Shown: in pieces, positions 46,801 through 58,125 of the stretch
How the letters are laid out: every line of letters starts with the position of its first letter
Position numbering within the stretch: position 1 is the first letter of the stretch
Assembly: GCF_002288925.2 (NCBI RefSeq)
Contig: NW_022098021.1
Span: 875,227-939,226, forward strand
Origin: Delphinapterus leucas
Lineage: Eukaryota > Chordata > Mammalia > Artiodactyla > Monodontidae
Direction of reading: 5' to 3'
Length of the DNA stretch: 64,000 nucleotides
Made by a program: the position numbers and the translations under genes
Notes under the pieces: model-generated
What the model was told of the DNA's origin: nothing
Database searches by the model: none
The model's input: only the letters and a program-made list of their open reading frames with translations

Positions 46801-47567
46801 AGAAATGAATGCATAGCGCCCAAACCTTGGTTTCTAATATCATCTCCAATGAAGAAAGCGGGCTCAGTGTCCCTCCCCTGAAGCACCCTCACTGAATCTG
46901 CAGGGATCTACCTGGACCCCCTGACGTCGCCCCGTGGGACTTGGGAGGAAAGGGGAGCCAGTGCAAAGGGGGTGCTCAGCTGTTGGCCTGCTGTGATCAG
47001 TGAAGCCCTCTGTCTCTGACCCCGAGTCTGTCTCCCCAGCATTCGGGGAACCGTAGCAAAGCGCATCATTCGTTTCCCAGTAAAGGGAACAGACGGCCCA
47101 CAGGCTTCACCATGGTGACTGTGTGAGCAGCTCCGGGGAAGGGGGGCCAGGGCAGCAGCCCGGAGACGGGCTCCAAGGAGGACTCTCCCCATTCCGGCCC
47201 CCCAGCCCGCCTCCCCCCAACTCAGCTAATCTACAGTTCAGGTTCAGAAACATTCCCAGCCTCAGAGTGGTTGAGGGGAGGCGCATAGCAGGCCTCCTCT
47301 TGACCAAAATCCTTCCACGGTCCCAGGCGCTCAGCCCCTAATCCAACCAGGCAGCCCGGAGAGGGGCCACTGTCTAGTCTCAAGGTATCTCCGTGAAGCC
47401 ACTGGTCCCAAATGCTGAGTGCAAACAACGAAAACCATCTCTATGCAACTTTGGAGCAGGGAGCACCATTACACAGCAGGTTGTACTCCAGATTCTTCTG
47501 CACTATGAAATAATGTAAATTTACATGTTATGTACATACAAATTTTCTGTTAAACCCTCAGTGCCCT

Positions 47568-47718
47568 AGACCCGCACTGTCCAATAAGGTGGACCCCAGC
47601 CACACGCAACTATTTAAATTAACAAGAATTAAATTTGAAAATTCAGTCCATCCACAGTAGAGACCTGTTTCAAAGTACTCGATGGCACATGTGATCATGG
47701 CCACCACCTTGGACAGCA
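47568..47718. mobile_element. Small hAT-type element with inverted ends
   Basis: The left end gcactgtccaataaggtgg and the right end ccaccaccttggacagcag are imperfect inverted repeats, and the interior catgtgatcatgg / cacacgcaac halves pair as in hAT non-autonomous elements. Confidence 0.6.
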
Positions 47719-47831
47719 GGGGTGAAGAGAAAATTTCCATCTTTGCAGAGCTGCTCTAGAGCATAGGAGGAAAAAAGAAACCCTGCAGGGCCCAAGCCAG
47801 AGTCTGAACGAGATAGTCCTGCATGAAGACA

Positions 47832-47838
47832 TCCTCGT

Positions 47839-47926
<88 letters not shown>

Positions 47927-47939
47927 CTCTCTCTCTCTC
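47832..47939. repeat. Compound (CA)n(CT)n microsatellite
   Basis: About 23 CA units are followed by a 47-base CT tract, ccc, then 12 more CT bases. The CT part and the 45 bp after it recur base-for-base at the end of the window. Confidence 0.97.
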
Positions 47940-48004
47940 CAAGCTGCAAGGCGCAGGTAAAGGCCAGTACCATTCATGCTGGTCACCCCAGTTGACCCAC
48001 CAAC

Positions 48005-48270
48005 AACTGGCTGGTCTGAAGTGGGATGCACTGCAAGTGTAAAAACATACTGGATTTTGAAGACTGCCCCAAAAAAGGACGTAAACTATTTCATCAATAA
48101 TCTTTATATCAATTATTCATTGAAACAATAACACTTTGGAAATATTACGTTAAATAAAATATATTACAATTAATTTCACCTGTTTCTTTTTACTTTCTTA
48201 ATGTAACTACTAGAAAATTTAATTATGCACGTGGCTTGCGTTTGTGGCTTGCATTCTTGGTCTAAGGGGC
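48005..48270 (-). mobile_element. hAT-type DNA transposon remnant, reverse
   Basis: The blocks gcaagtgtaaaaacatactg, aatttcacctgtttcttttt and atgtaactactagaaaattt are the reverse complement of the family at 20017. Confidence 0.6.
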
Positions 48271-48289
48271 AGCAGCAACTTAAACGATG

Positions 48290-49090
48290 TCTAGAACTAT
48301 AATTCAATCATTTATCCTTGTATTCAGTTTGGCATTGGGTCACCTAGTTCATCCCCAACTATGCTCCCAGGCTGGGCTCACACAGAAGTCAGTCACATGT
48401 CAATCTCCCAGAGGCTGTGGTTCCTTGTGGTCGACAAATGCACTGGGAGACAGACCTCATGCTACTGCTTCCAACCTTCCCATCAAAGATGTTTCACAAC
48501 ACTCTAGGCCTCCATGATGCTCCTGTTTGAATACTGGCTGCCAGGTAAACTAACTGAGCTTCATAACTTTGTTTATGGCTAAAAGAATCAACATAAGACA
48601 AATGTCCAAAAGGAAATAATATTTGTAATAGATAAATACACAAAAAGTTCTACAAACTCAAAAGTAAAAGATGAACATGCCAAACAAAAGGGGGGAACCT
48701 GAATAAAGTACGTGAACAAACTAACTGGGAAACATACTTTACTGCCTTAGTTCAACGACAGCAGATAAAATCCCGACCAGGTGGCAGAGGCTGATCACAC
48801 CCAGTGCTGGTGAGGAGGTGGGGACCCCCCTCCCCAGCTCCCAGGGCTTTTACTTCCAGAGTTTATCTTAGGTTAATATAAGCAATGCACAAAAATAGTT
48901 ACTCAAGGTAGAATTTGTACTGGCAAAAAAGTAAAAACTAACCTTCTAATATTCAGAATTGGTTAAATAAATCATATACCGAAAAGGCAAATAGAGCAAA
49001 TTTTTTTAACCATTGTTGAATACAGAGGTGGGTATGTGGGTATTCTTTTTTCTATATTTCAACTCTTCTGTGTTTGAGAATTTTCATAAT
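48290..49090. other. Intron 1 sequence, nothing firmly recognised
   Basis: 48550-49080 is A-rich with some late-L1 character but too diverged to name. No exon. Confidence 0.35.
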
Positions 49091-49105
49091 AAAAAGCTGG
49101 GGAGA

Positions 49106-49343
49106 GGGCTTCCCTGGTGGCGCAGTGGTTGAGAGTCCGTCCGCCTGCCGATGCAGGGGACACGGGTTCGTGTCCCGGTCCGGGAAGATCCCACATGCTG
49201 CGGAGCGGCTGGGCCCGTGAGCCATGGCCGCTGCGCCTGCGCGTCTGGAGCCTGTGCTCCGCAACGGGAGAGGCCCGCGTACCGCAAAAAAAAATAATAA
49301 TAAAATAAATAAATAAAAAATTTAAAAAATAAAATAAAATTTC
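49106..49343 (+). mobile_element. CHR SINE with small internal rearrangements
   Basis: The flanks aaaaagctggggagag (49090-49105) and aaaaagttggggagag (49344-49359) form a 16-bp target duplication with one mismatch. The copy has a gtcc duplication in the head and lacks the ccacaacagtgag segment before the tail. Confidence 0.93.
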
Positions 49344-49915
49344 AAAAAGTTGGGGAGAGATGAGTTGTATTCCATACAATAGGCATTAAAGGCAAAGTCA
49401 GTTTACTTTTATTGTCGTGGGTTTCAAGGTCTGTATGGCCTATATTCCCCTAGAGGAGGGGTCGAGAGCAGAAGGCCCACTCCTGGGGGACCCCTCCCCC
49501 AGCTGTCAGTCACCGATGACACCACGAAGCGGACACCAGCACCCTGTGCTTGAAGAGGACTGAGCCCCCATCTCCTTAAAGCTGGGCCTAAACTATGGAA
49601 ACTGAACGTGAGCATCAGGTACTTACTGGGGCTGAAAGATGATAATGCTGGGGACACAGCGGTGGGGGTGGGCAGGCGGGGGCAGGAGGGCGGGCACAGG
49701 TGCAGCAGGGAGTCACAGCCAGACCCTAGAGGGAGGTGCAGCATCTGGCTCACCGCTTTCCCACGGCTTTCTGGTCCCCAGCACTACCTTACTTGGGGCC
49801 CAAATACAATTAGCTCCCTGGCCTTAGAGCCAGTGACATCTTGCTAACTTTTCCTGAACCCCTACAAGCCTGGGGAATAGAACGGGTCCTTACCGTTATG
49901 ACTAATGCCTGAAAG

Positions 49916-50138
49916 CAGGGGTCCCCGACCCCCGGGCCGCTGACCAGTACTGGTCCTCGGCCTCTTAGGAACCAGGCCACACAGCAGGACGTGTGTGGGG
50001 GGTGAGCGAGGGACGCTTCATCTGCCGTCCCCCATCGCTCCCGTTACCGCCTGAACCATTTCCCCCCGCGCCCCTGGTTCGTGGAAAAACTGTCTTCCAC
50101 GAAACCGGTCCCTGGTGCCAAAAAGGTTGGGGACCGCG
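49916..50138 (+). mobile_element. MER1-type hAT-Charlie element
   Basis: It begins caggggtccccgacccccgg and ends aaaaaggttggggaccgcg with tcttccacgaaaccggtccc before it. The flanks cctgaaag and ccttaaag are the 8-bp hAT target duplication with one mismatch. Non-autonomous, no transposase. Confidence 0.88.
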
Positions 50139-50859
50139 CCTTAAAGCTTCTAAATTCATAGATCTGAATTGGTATTTCAAAGGCTGCTTATTCAAAGGTA
50201 ACTTATTCTGTTACACGGCAGCAAAGCAGCCAGGGAGAAAAGTGAAGTAACAAAATTGGTTCAATTCTAATTTTATCATTAATGGCACTTAGCTTTGAAT
50301 AAGTCCACTCTAGACACTTTTTAAAGTACTTTTCCATTCTACAGTTACTTATTTACTGGGCAAAAGTTGAAGTAAAACCGTCTTGATCTCAGTTGGCTAT
50401 GGAATATTTGCCAATAAGAGCTATTAAATATTTCTAGGAAAAGCATGTTTAGTGTTGAGCTGACGACAGGAGCGTCCTAGGGTTTGCTCTGTGCGTCTGT
50501 GTATATGTCTGTGTGTCTTGTGCTTTAATGCAGAAGTAGCAGGAAAAAATGTATGCCTCACAAAATTTCTTATAAAGAATGTACGTAGTCACCTCAAAGT
50601 AAAATTCTGGAATAAAATAAATGAAAACAAGTTCAGGGGATGCATAGCCTGATATAGGACAACATCCTAGCAAGCCTTCCCGCTACACATCTCTGTTACA
50701 ATAGCTCAAACATCTATCTACTAGGACCAGGCATGAGGGACATACAATTGGTGATGACAGTTTCTACCCTAAGGAGAGGGTCCCAGAAGCAGAACTTTTC
50801 CTGGAGGACTTGGTCCCTGAGCTCAGTCCTAGAGGAGTGTGCCCAGAAAAAGGGGACAG

Positions 50860-51325
50860 CAAGAGGGCACATGGGGCCCCAGTGAGACAGGCTGGGACCT
50901 GGGACCCGGGACCCTTTGCCGCAGTGCTTACACCTGCGTACACACCTCTCCTCGAGCTACAGATACAAAGACACTATAGGGACCTAAAAATAACTGCGCG
51001 CATGAGCAGTGGGGACAAATTATTAACAAGATACAAAAAGACCAGAGACCCAATGGCCTCATCTGAGGTGCTAGGGGCAAAAGCAAGGTCCTGTGCATGA
51101 TCACTGCACACAGCACCACCAGGGGGGTGGGCAGACCACGTGGGCCGCCCCTCTGGCGGACCCGTGGATCTGCCCACACCCTCACCCTATGTAAGGAAAA
51201 AGGTCACCACCACCCCACACCCCCTCAGCACGAGTCCCAGTAAAGCCTTGCCTGAGTTTCTCCTCTGGCACCTTATCAATTTCTGCTGATTAAAGAGTCC
51301 AAGGACCTTGGCTGGTCACACCAGG
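50860..51325 (+). mobile_element. Endogenous retrovirus LTR
   Basis: The 3' part has agtaaagccttgcctgagtt, ctcctctggcaccttatcaa, gctgattaaagagtccaagg and ends ggctggtcaca, the layout of an ERV1-type R-U5 region. The 5' limit is uncertain. Confidence 0.6.
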
Positions 51326-51929
51326 AACACACGACCACGACCACGCTGGCCTTCCTAGACAGATCCTACCTTCAAAGCTCAAGGCCTAAAACCTCAGTGA
51401 ACACAATGCAGTGTACGTCGGAGCTCTGAAGTCATATTTCGGCTCAGAAACACCGTGGTCTCTAAGATCTGGCAACACCGCTAGGATGGCTTCGGGGAGA
51501 CCCATCTCTACCGCCATTTTGTAAAGCTGCCGTTTCCAGATTTTCCCCCTTTAATGTTCGCACAGCCCTGGACCCAAGGGGGTTTTCTCTCCTTTCTTAA
51601 TTCTTCAAAAACACACTCTTACTCTCTCAGGCCCACTGCTTTGAAGGGGCTCACCCTGCATGCTCTCAGGAAAGCTAAGTGCCCTTTACGAAAAGATCAA
51701 TGGAAAAGAACTAAATAGGGGTTTTATTCCTAGCGTGCACTTTTAAGAGGGAGTCTGGTAATTATTAAGATAAAATGGAAAAACAATGGCCCAGTATGTT
51801 CCCTAAACTTTGAAATATGTATATTTTGGTCTGTTGCAATCCAAGAATGAAAGTGAACCAGGTTTTAGCCAATTAATTCACACTCCACAGGCCCATCTTT
51901 TGAATGGATGCCCCTTGAATGACCTATGG

Positions 51930-52060
51930 GGTTGAGAGAGAGAGAAAGAGAGAGAGAGAGAGACAAGGGGTACAGGAGGGTAGATGGGAGAGAGAAAGGG
52001 ACCAGAGGGGAGAGGAGGGGACAGGAAGGAGGGAGGAAGAAGGGAAGGAAAGCAGGGCTA
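51930..52060 (+). repeat. Homopurine (GA)-rich tract
   Basis: About 120 bases are almost all A and G, starting with a gagaga/gaaaga run. This composition can adopt triplex (H-DNA) structure. Confidence 0.9.
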
Positions 52061-52108
52061 CTGCAGAAGCAGAGATGACTGCTTTCGGAGGTGCTAAAGG
52101 TGTGGGGG

Positions 52109-52420
52109 AGGGACTTCCCTGGTGGCGCAGTGGTTAGGAATCTGCCTGCCAATGGAGGGGACACGGGTTCGAGCCCTGGCCCGGGATGATCCCACATGCC
52201 ACAGAGCAATGAAGCTCGTGCGCCACAACTACTGGGCCTGCGCTCTAGAGCCCGTGTGCCATAACTACTGAGCCCGTGTACCTAGAGCCCGAGCTCTGCA
52301 GCAAGAGAAGCCACCGCAGTGAGAAGACCGCGCACCGCAACGAAGAGTAGCCCCCGCTTGCCGCAACTGGAGAAAGCCTGCGCGCAGCAACAAAGACCCA
52401 ACGCAGCCAAGAAAAAAAAA
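52109..52420 (+). mobile_element. CHR-2-like SINE
   Basis: Full head and module-containing body. The flanks tgtgggggag and tgcgggggag are the target duplication. Confidence 0.93.
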
Positions 52421-52429
52421 ATGCGGGGG

Positions 52430-53329
52430 AGACAGGACCGGCTCCTAATTCATGTGGTGAATGAAGTTCGCCAGCCCTTGTCTAATTCTTTTGTCAGCCT
52501 CCCTCAAGGAATCAGAAGTAAACTGACTCCCCTTCGTATCTCCTTCCCGCAAGATCCAGAGCCGGAGAAGGGCGCAGTTGACCCCAGAACGACAGGGTCT
52601 GGACACCGCGGAGCCACTTACATGCAGGCTTTCTTACATGGTAAATCCTATGGGAAGCAGGATCTGGGGCTGGGTACAGCCCAAGATGAGCCGACTGTCA
52701 ATTAAACTGACTTTTCTGGTGGGAATGGACGGTGGGCGCCGCTGACCCGCTAGTGGTCCAAGGGTCACCTGTACAGTCAACTCCAGACTTCGCTCAACAT
52801 TGTTGGGTGCCGGCAGGGCACCAGTCCCAGGCCGTGGTTGATACACACTTGACCCTGGACAAAAGGTGCAAGGCAAGCATAGTCACCACGCCCGGGACAA
52901 AGTACACTTTTTTCTATATTTTATATCCCTTCAGGAGGCAGCCACATGCCCACGTGCCTGGAAAGGACAGAGGCACAGGTAACTCCACTTCTCCATGCAA
53001 AGGAATCTGACACAGCGTCCTGTCTCCATCCTCAGAGGGCTCTAAGGAAACACCCGGACAGGGACTTGTTCTCAGGACAGGGCTGTGACGGGGGTCAGGC
53101 AGGCCAGCACCTCGGCGTTGTAACCGGACACTGAGCCACCCAGTAGGTGCGCCTAACGACCAACTGCAACTACCGACAAGCGGGTAGACTGCTATGTTAG
53201 CTTACCAACGGAAAGGTGCACACAGACGCCTGTTTAAAAAAAATGAGAACAGCAGTTGTTTTACAAGAGGGATGGAACACAAAACAGAAAACCGTGGATG
53301 GAACTTAAGCTGCTAACCTGACACACAAC
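52430..53329. other. Intron 1 sequence, nothing recognised
   Basis: No repeat or exon recognised between the last intronic SINE and the CpG island. Confidence 0.4.
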
Positions 53330-54180
53330 TCCCGGCGAACCCGCATGCCCTCGGGATAGGGGGCCCTCGCCACGCAGGAGGCGCGGATTCGGATCGCGCG
53401 GGCCGCGCCCCCCGCCCCCAAGCGGGTTCGCCGGGTGACAGCCTCGGGCCGGAGGCTGACCCAGACCCGGGCCCCTCCGCCCCTCCGAGCGCCCATCCCT
53501 GGGGCTAGAACGTGAGAGAACACCCTTGTGCGGACCCGCGGCCCGACACCTCTGCGTCCACTCGCAGCGCCAAGCGTCACTGTCCCCGCTGGGGCCGCAT
53601 CACCGAACTCCGCCCGCACCCGCACCGCTCCGCAGCCGGGCCGCGGCGCGGGCGAAACGGAGCCGCGCCCCGTAGTGCGCCCCCGCCCGCGCCCGGGCCG
53701 GCCGGGTCCCGGGAAGGCGCCGGGGCCACCGCAGCCGCGCCGCCAGCACCCCGGGCGACAGCGCCCGCGCCCCGCCGCCACCCTCCCGGCCGTGCGGGCT
53801 CGAGCCCTACCTGCCGACTACTGCCACCCCGCCGGGCGCCGAGGACGCTGGGGACGCCATAGCCCGCGCGGTGCCCAAGCCCACAGCTGCAGCGCGCGCC
53901 ACCCGGACACTGGCTCCGCCCGCCCCAGAGCCGCGACAGGGCCCGGGAGCCTGGCCCGTGGGTGGGGCGCGGGCGGAGCCTCCACCTCTCCACGCCCCGC
54001 GGGCGCGCAGGGCTCGGGGCCCGGCAGGCGGGGCGCTTAGCACAGCGTCGGGTGAGGGGGGCCGTCTGGCCCATCGCGGGCGCGCGGAGCATCCACCTCC
54101 CCTCGCCCCGGGGCGCGCACGGGAGGAGCTGCCGGGAGGACCACGTGGACTGGACGCCCGGTGGCAGAGCAGCCACTTCG
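53330..54180 (-). promoter_or_regulatory. CRYL1: CpG island and TATA-less promoter of CRYL1
   Basis: A sharply bounded, very GC- and CpG-rich block surrounds exon 1, unlike the AT-rich flanks. Upstream of the ATG are several GC boxes of Sp1 type, for example at 53912-53928, 53960-53976 and around 53990-53999. No TATA box is evident. This is the usual design of a housekeeping promoter with dispersed starts. The island extends about 480 bp into intron 1 and 320 bp upstream. A divergent transcript is possible but no plus-strand gene is recognised. Confidence 0.85.
53811..53860 (-). CDS. CRYL1: CRYL1 exon 1, coding part (residues 1-16 and two bases of codon 17)
   Basis: The ATG at 53860-53858 (minus) has a good Kozak context, G at -3 and G at +4. 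The exon encodes a short Ala/Ser/Pro/Gly-rich N-terminus followed by the first strand of the Rossmann fold, ending VAVVG. Splicing adds S-G-L-I-G from exon 2, completing the dinucleotide-binding motif GSGLIG (Gly16, Gly18, Gly21). The donor is AG|GTAGGG and leaves a two-base phase. The N-terminus is three residues longer than the human one as I remember it (17 versus 14 residues up to the Ser of GSG). The frame stays open upstream through the GC-rich 5' region, but the family length and Kozak context favour this start. The transcription start cannot be read from sequence alone. Confidence 0.9.
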
Positions 54181-55565
54181 GACTCCAGTAACTCACTTTG
54201 TTTTGGCCATTTCCCAACGGCGCCCCTAAAGTCGGTGCACGGGGAGAGGACACCTCCAGACCAGCACAAGGCGTGACCGCTAAAGGACCCCGCAAAATTA
54301 TCACTAGAATCCCCTTCCCGTGTGAAGACATTAGCACCACTTCCGTCCACACCAGCTCAAGGCCTTAAGCTGAGGACGGTTAGTGCTGAGTTCACACTGG
54401 TAGTTCGTTTCTGGGAAGACCCCGCCTTTCTCCGCAGATGAGGCCGAGGCCCAGGAGCCTTGGGACAGCAGGCAGAAAAGCTGGGGGGAGGGGGGAGGGT
54501 CAAACTGGAAGGCTGTGAAGCCCGCCGCAGCCAGGCTGTGTTTCCTCCTACCGAAGGCCTAGATGGTTTCTGCTCCAGGAGAAGGAAACGTCACCGCGCC
54601 ACCCCTGGCTCTTTTTGGAAACAGACCGGAGGAAAGGGCATCACATGTCCCGTGACAACACTGTCCACACAGCACAAACGGGGGCACACCAGTCATCCAG
54701 GTCAAGACGATTAGGCAGCTGTCGAGCGGAAACGCGTGACACTGAGACTCGGGTGACGCACGCAGCCCTTCCTCTGTCTTCCCCGGTCAGGAGCGAAAAG
54801 AGGAATGTCAGAGCCAGAGCAATTTCACAAGTTACCGATAAACATTTGAAAAGGCACTCAACTCACTTTAGAGAAGAGAATGAAAAGTGACACAACAAAG
54901 ATGTCGTCTTTCGCCCATCAGACTGGCTGAAATTATGAAGACTGATAACGTTCCCAAGTCGGCAATGAAGTCTTTCAGAGGCACACCTCTTTCCTGCACA
55001 AATGCTAGTGGTACGTAGTTGGGAGAGCGTCAGGTGCACCTGGTGCTGAGGGTACCAGACTGCAAGGCTTCCCCAGCCCAGATCCGAGAGGTTTCCGTAG
55101 CCACACAGGCAGCAAGCCGGTCAAGGTGCGTGCAGAGTGCGCACCCTGTAGGGCGCGCTCCCGGGGTGGCAGCAGCTGGGCTGTTCGCTGCTCTGCAGTG
55201 CTAGTTAGCTCTTTGCTAAGAAGGTGCTGGTCCCTAGACTTGTGGCAGTTACGGGAGTCGTGAAAAAAGGCAAAAATCGAAAACAGGGCTCAGCCTTTGT
55301 TTTTCAACGAGCCGTTAAAGGGGCAGCGCACGGCCCAGGCAGCAAGGGCAGCCCTGGGGACTACACTCGACATGTCAACATCAGATGCCAGAGCTCTGAA
55401 CGGTGTCTGTGAGCTTCTGTGCTTCATCTCCATTATCTTGTGCCTCCCTGAGCAAGGCGTGTCCTAAGGTAACTGCTCCTTTGATTTACCCATTTCGGCT
55501 TATGAAAAAACTCATAGGAACTCTCAACTTCCAGATAGCAGGAAACTCAGACCTGTGATTCAAGT
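54181..55565. other. Upstream intergenic sequence
   Basis: A short L1-like block occurs at 54860-54965 (gaaaaggcactcaactcact, ttcgcccatcagactggctg). Otherwise nothing is recognised. A G-rich purine run lies at 54480-54498. Confidence 0.4.
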
Positions 55566-55569
55566 TACA

Positions 55570-55822
55570 TGTGACTCGAGGAAAGACTAATCTACTCTGT
55601 AAGGATAGGAGATGAGTGGCTGTCTGGGCCTGGGAGTGCAGGGCATGATGCCTCAGGAGGGGCACAAGGGAAATTTTGCATCGATAGAAGTATTCTGTAT
55701 CTTGATTATGGTGATTGTTACACAGGTGTATAATTTTCAAAACTCATTGAAATATACACTTAAATGAGTGTATGATATTATATGTAAGTTATACATATGT
55801 ACCTCAATAAAGTTGATTTTGG
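55570..55822 (+). mobile_element. Old L1 3' end
   Basis: The order is gaaattttgcatcgatagaa, cttgattatggtgattgtta, aaatatacacttaaatgag, tacctcaataaagttgattt. Confidence 0.75.
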
Positions 55823-56050
55823 GGGGAGTAGGATTTTGGATGATTTATATCCTTTGGGAATAAATGTTTGGTTCACCGCACCCCTCTCCCACCTAGGGGA
55901 AGAAACACCACACAAAACCTTGATCAGCTGAGATGCTGGATGAGGGTACACTTGCAACACGTAGTTGGAAAAAGAAGTCATAAATATTATGTTCTGACCA
56001 GTAGCAGAGGTGGTACGTGTTGCAGCCATTCATTTCTTCTTATCTTTATC

Positions 56051-56079
56051 TGTGTGTGTGTGTGTGTGTGTATGTGTGT
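56051..56079. repeat. (TG)n microsatellite
   Basis: About 14 TG units with one TA interruption. Confidence 0.95.
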
Positions 56080-56774
56080 TACCTAATTTCTTTTGCCTCC
56101 CTCCTCCTTTTCCCTTATTTTATGTAAGGGCTGTTGGTAGTGTGTAACGTTATAATTTAGTCATTAGGTCACAAAATCCTCAGGTGAGACTTAAACAAAT
56201 TAGACATGGACACCAAGAGTGTTGCCCAGAGATGGGTGCCATGACTCTTAGCTCTTTCTTCCCTTTGGGGCGAGAGGGTTAGGGCCTCTCTGTGGGAGAA
56301 AGAACTGCATCTTCTTAGGAGAAAGCATGGCCTTCACTGTTGTGACATAAAAGGTCAACCATGTTTAGAAGCGTGTTTAGACTGTGCCAGTTATTATTAA
56401 ACTGCTGTCTCTCTGCTCCACATTCACCCTTCTACACATGTTCTGTTGTGTGACCCTGACGCTGGCTTCCTGTGACGGTCCACCAGCGGGGGGCTGGAGA
56501 CAAAACACAGGGCAGGTCAGCTTGCTGATCCTCCTAGTGTCGCCCTAACAATCGCCCGGGTGACCTCCGCTGGTTCCTCCTCCAGCTTTGTGACCCCCCA
56601 GGCACAGCCTCTCACACCCCTCAGAGGCTCCACTCCCCCCCAGGCCCCTCCTCTGCTAGTCCCCAAATCTTCCTGCATCCCTGAGTCCCAGGAGTAGCGG
56701 CCCTCCTGACGTTCTGTGCTTTTCAGTCCAAGAATGACAGAACAAATTCTCCATATTAAATTCTCTGTTGAGTG

Positions 56775-56814
<40 letters not shown>
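56775..56814. repeat. (GATA)n tetranucleotide repeat
   Basis: Ten perfect gata units, a likely length-polymorphic marker. Confidence 0.97.
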
Positions 56815-56815
<1 letters not shown>

Positions 56816-57063
56816 CTCTGCTGAAATATTTGGGTGGTTTCTGTGTTTCAGACTGGAATTTTGACTTGTATAAATGTTGACAGCTGGTGTTTATCAATCA
56901 ATTCTATTGGAACCCAGGTCATCTGAAATCCATATGAATCTGTAGAGAGGTTTTCATATGAACTTCCTGGTGATAGTTTAAATGTGTAATCTCTGACATG
57001 TTTTTCCCTCTTTTAATTAGCTTAATTGAAATTGATCTTGATACACCTTGGTTATAGATTTCT

Positions 57064-57197
57064 GAGTTTCTTTTTTTTTCTCTTTTTTTGGCCATGCCAC
57101 GCAGCATGAGGGATCTTAGTTCCCCAGCTAGGGGTTGAACCCGTGCCCCCTGCAATGGAGGCGGGGAATCTTAACCACTGGACTGCCAGGGAAGTCC
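57064..57197 (-). mobile_element. CHR-1-like SINE, reverse
   Basis: Reverse order: ggccatgccacgcagcatga, gatcttagttccccagctag, ttgaacccgtgccccctgc, ggactgccagggaagtccc. Confidence 0.9.
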
Positions 57198-57554
57198 CAT
57201 GAGACTCTAATCTATCTTTGGAAATTCAACTTGGGTAGCCTGAGACTCAAGTATGAGAGGAAGGTCCGTGGTTCAGAAGAGGAAGCTGTTAACTTGATGA
57301 AGTTAAAACTGCATCCAGCCCATGAAAACACATAGATTCTAACATAATTAGAAATCGAGTATTATTCATTGGAATGGGTTTGCACCGCCAAAGTTTCCTT
57401 TTTACAGATCTTGCACATATAACCAAGTATTCAGCCACTGAAAATGGGCCAGATGATGGCTAACGTAAATTTGGGACACGTTTCAGAGGCTGAATTCCTT
57501 GTGTATTTCCACTCATTTCTAGGATGAAACCACCTCAATGGCAGTTTCTCTCTC

Positions 57555-57761
57555 TTTTTTTTTTTTTTTTGGGGTACGGGGCCCTCTCACTGTTGTGGCC
57601 TCTCCTGTTGCGGAGCACAGGCTCCAGACGTGCAGGCTCAGCGGCCATGGCTCATGGGCCCAGCCGCTCTGCGGCATGTGGGATCTTCCTGGACCGGGGC
57701 ACGAACCTGTGTCCCCTGCATCGGCAGGCGGACTCTCAACCACTGTGCCACCAGGGAAGCC
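57555..57761 (-). mobile_element. CHR SINE, reverse, cetacean-type body
   Basis: Poly(T), then the reverse body and ccaccagggaagccc. The next SINE lies only about 10 bp away in the same orientation. Confidence 0.92.
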
Positions 57762-57770
57762 CTCTTTTTA

Positions 57771-57977
57771 AAATTATTATTTATTTATTTATTATTTCTT
57801 TTTGGCTGCATTGGGTCTTCATTGCTGCATGCAGGCTCTAGGTGCGGGGGCTCAGTAGTTGTGGCACAGGGGCTTAGTTGCTCCATGGCATGTGGGATCT
57901 TCCCGGACCAGGGCTTGAACCCGTGTCCCCTGCATTGGCAGGTGGATTCTTAACCACTGCACCACCAGGGAAGTCCT
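57771..57977 (-). mobile_element. CHR-2-like SINE, reverse, shortened
   Basis: ttggctgcattgggtcttca to ccaccagggaagtcc, with the middle modules largely deleted. Confidence 0.92.
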
Positions 57978-58125
57978 ATTTGTAGACTTTTTAATGATGG
58001 CCACTCTGCCTGGTGTGAGGTGGTACCTCACTGTAGTTTTGATTTGCATTTCTCTAATAATTAGTGATGTTGAGCATCTTTTCATGTGCCTACTGGCCAT
58101 CAAGAAAATCTTGAACTTCATTTTG
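57978..58125 (-). mobile_element. L1 3' ORF2 fragment, reverse
   Basis: ttttgatttgcatttctcta, ataattagtgatgttgagca and cttttcatgtgcctactggc are the reverse of the end of L1 ORF2. Confidence 0.85.

Larger units (their letters stand above)
1..53860 (-). other. CRYL1: CRYL1 gene, 5' two-thirds (exons 1-5; 3' exons outside window)
   Basis: The minus strand carries five exons whose conceptual splicing gives one uninterrupted reading frame of 214 residues. It matches lambda-crystallin / L-gulonate 3-dehydrogenase, a cytosolic NAD-dependent enzyme of the glucuronate-xylulose (uronate) pathway that oxidises L-gulonate to 3-dehydro-L-gulonate and belongs to the 3-hydroxyacyl-CoA dehydrogenase superfamily. 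The human protein is 319 residues, so about a third, including the C-terminal helical domain, is missing off the left edge. Introns read from the sequence are 7,621 bp (1), 12,903 bp (2), 28,111 bp (3) and 3,638 bp (4); intron 5 is cut by the window edge. All splice sites are GT-AG. No stop, frameshift or lost catalytic residue is seen, which argues for an active gene. In human the gene lies between GJB6 and IFT88 on 13q12. Confidence 0.95.

Noticed and set aside
47568..48270. One single hAT element interrupted by the microsatellite block
   Set aside because: The small element at 47568-47718 has its own paired ends, and the reverse remnant at 48005-48270 belongs to a different longer family, so two insertions are more likely.
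53577..54350. A 257-codon minus-strand and a 170-codon plus-strand open frame in the CpG island
   Set aside because: Arg/Pro/Gly/Ala-rich translations without any family resemblance; GC-rich DNA rarely contains stop codons. The real coding part here is only the 50-bp exon 1.
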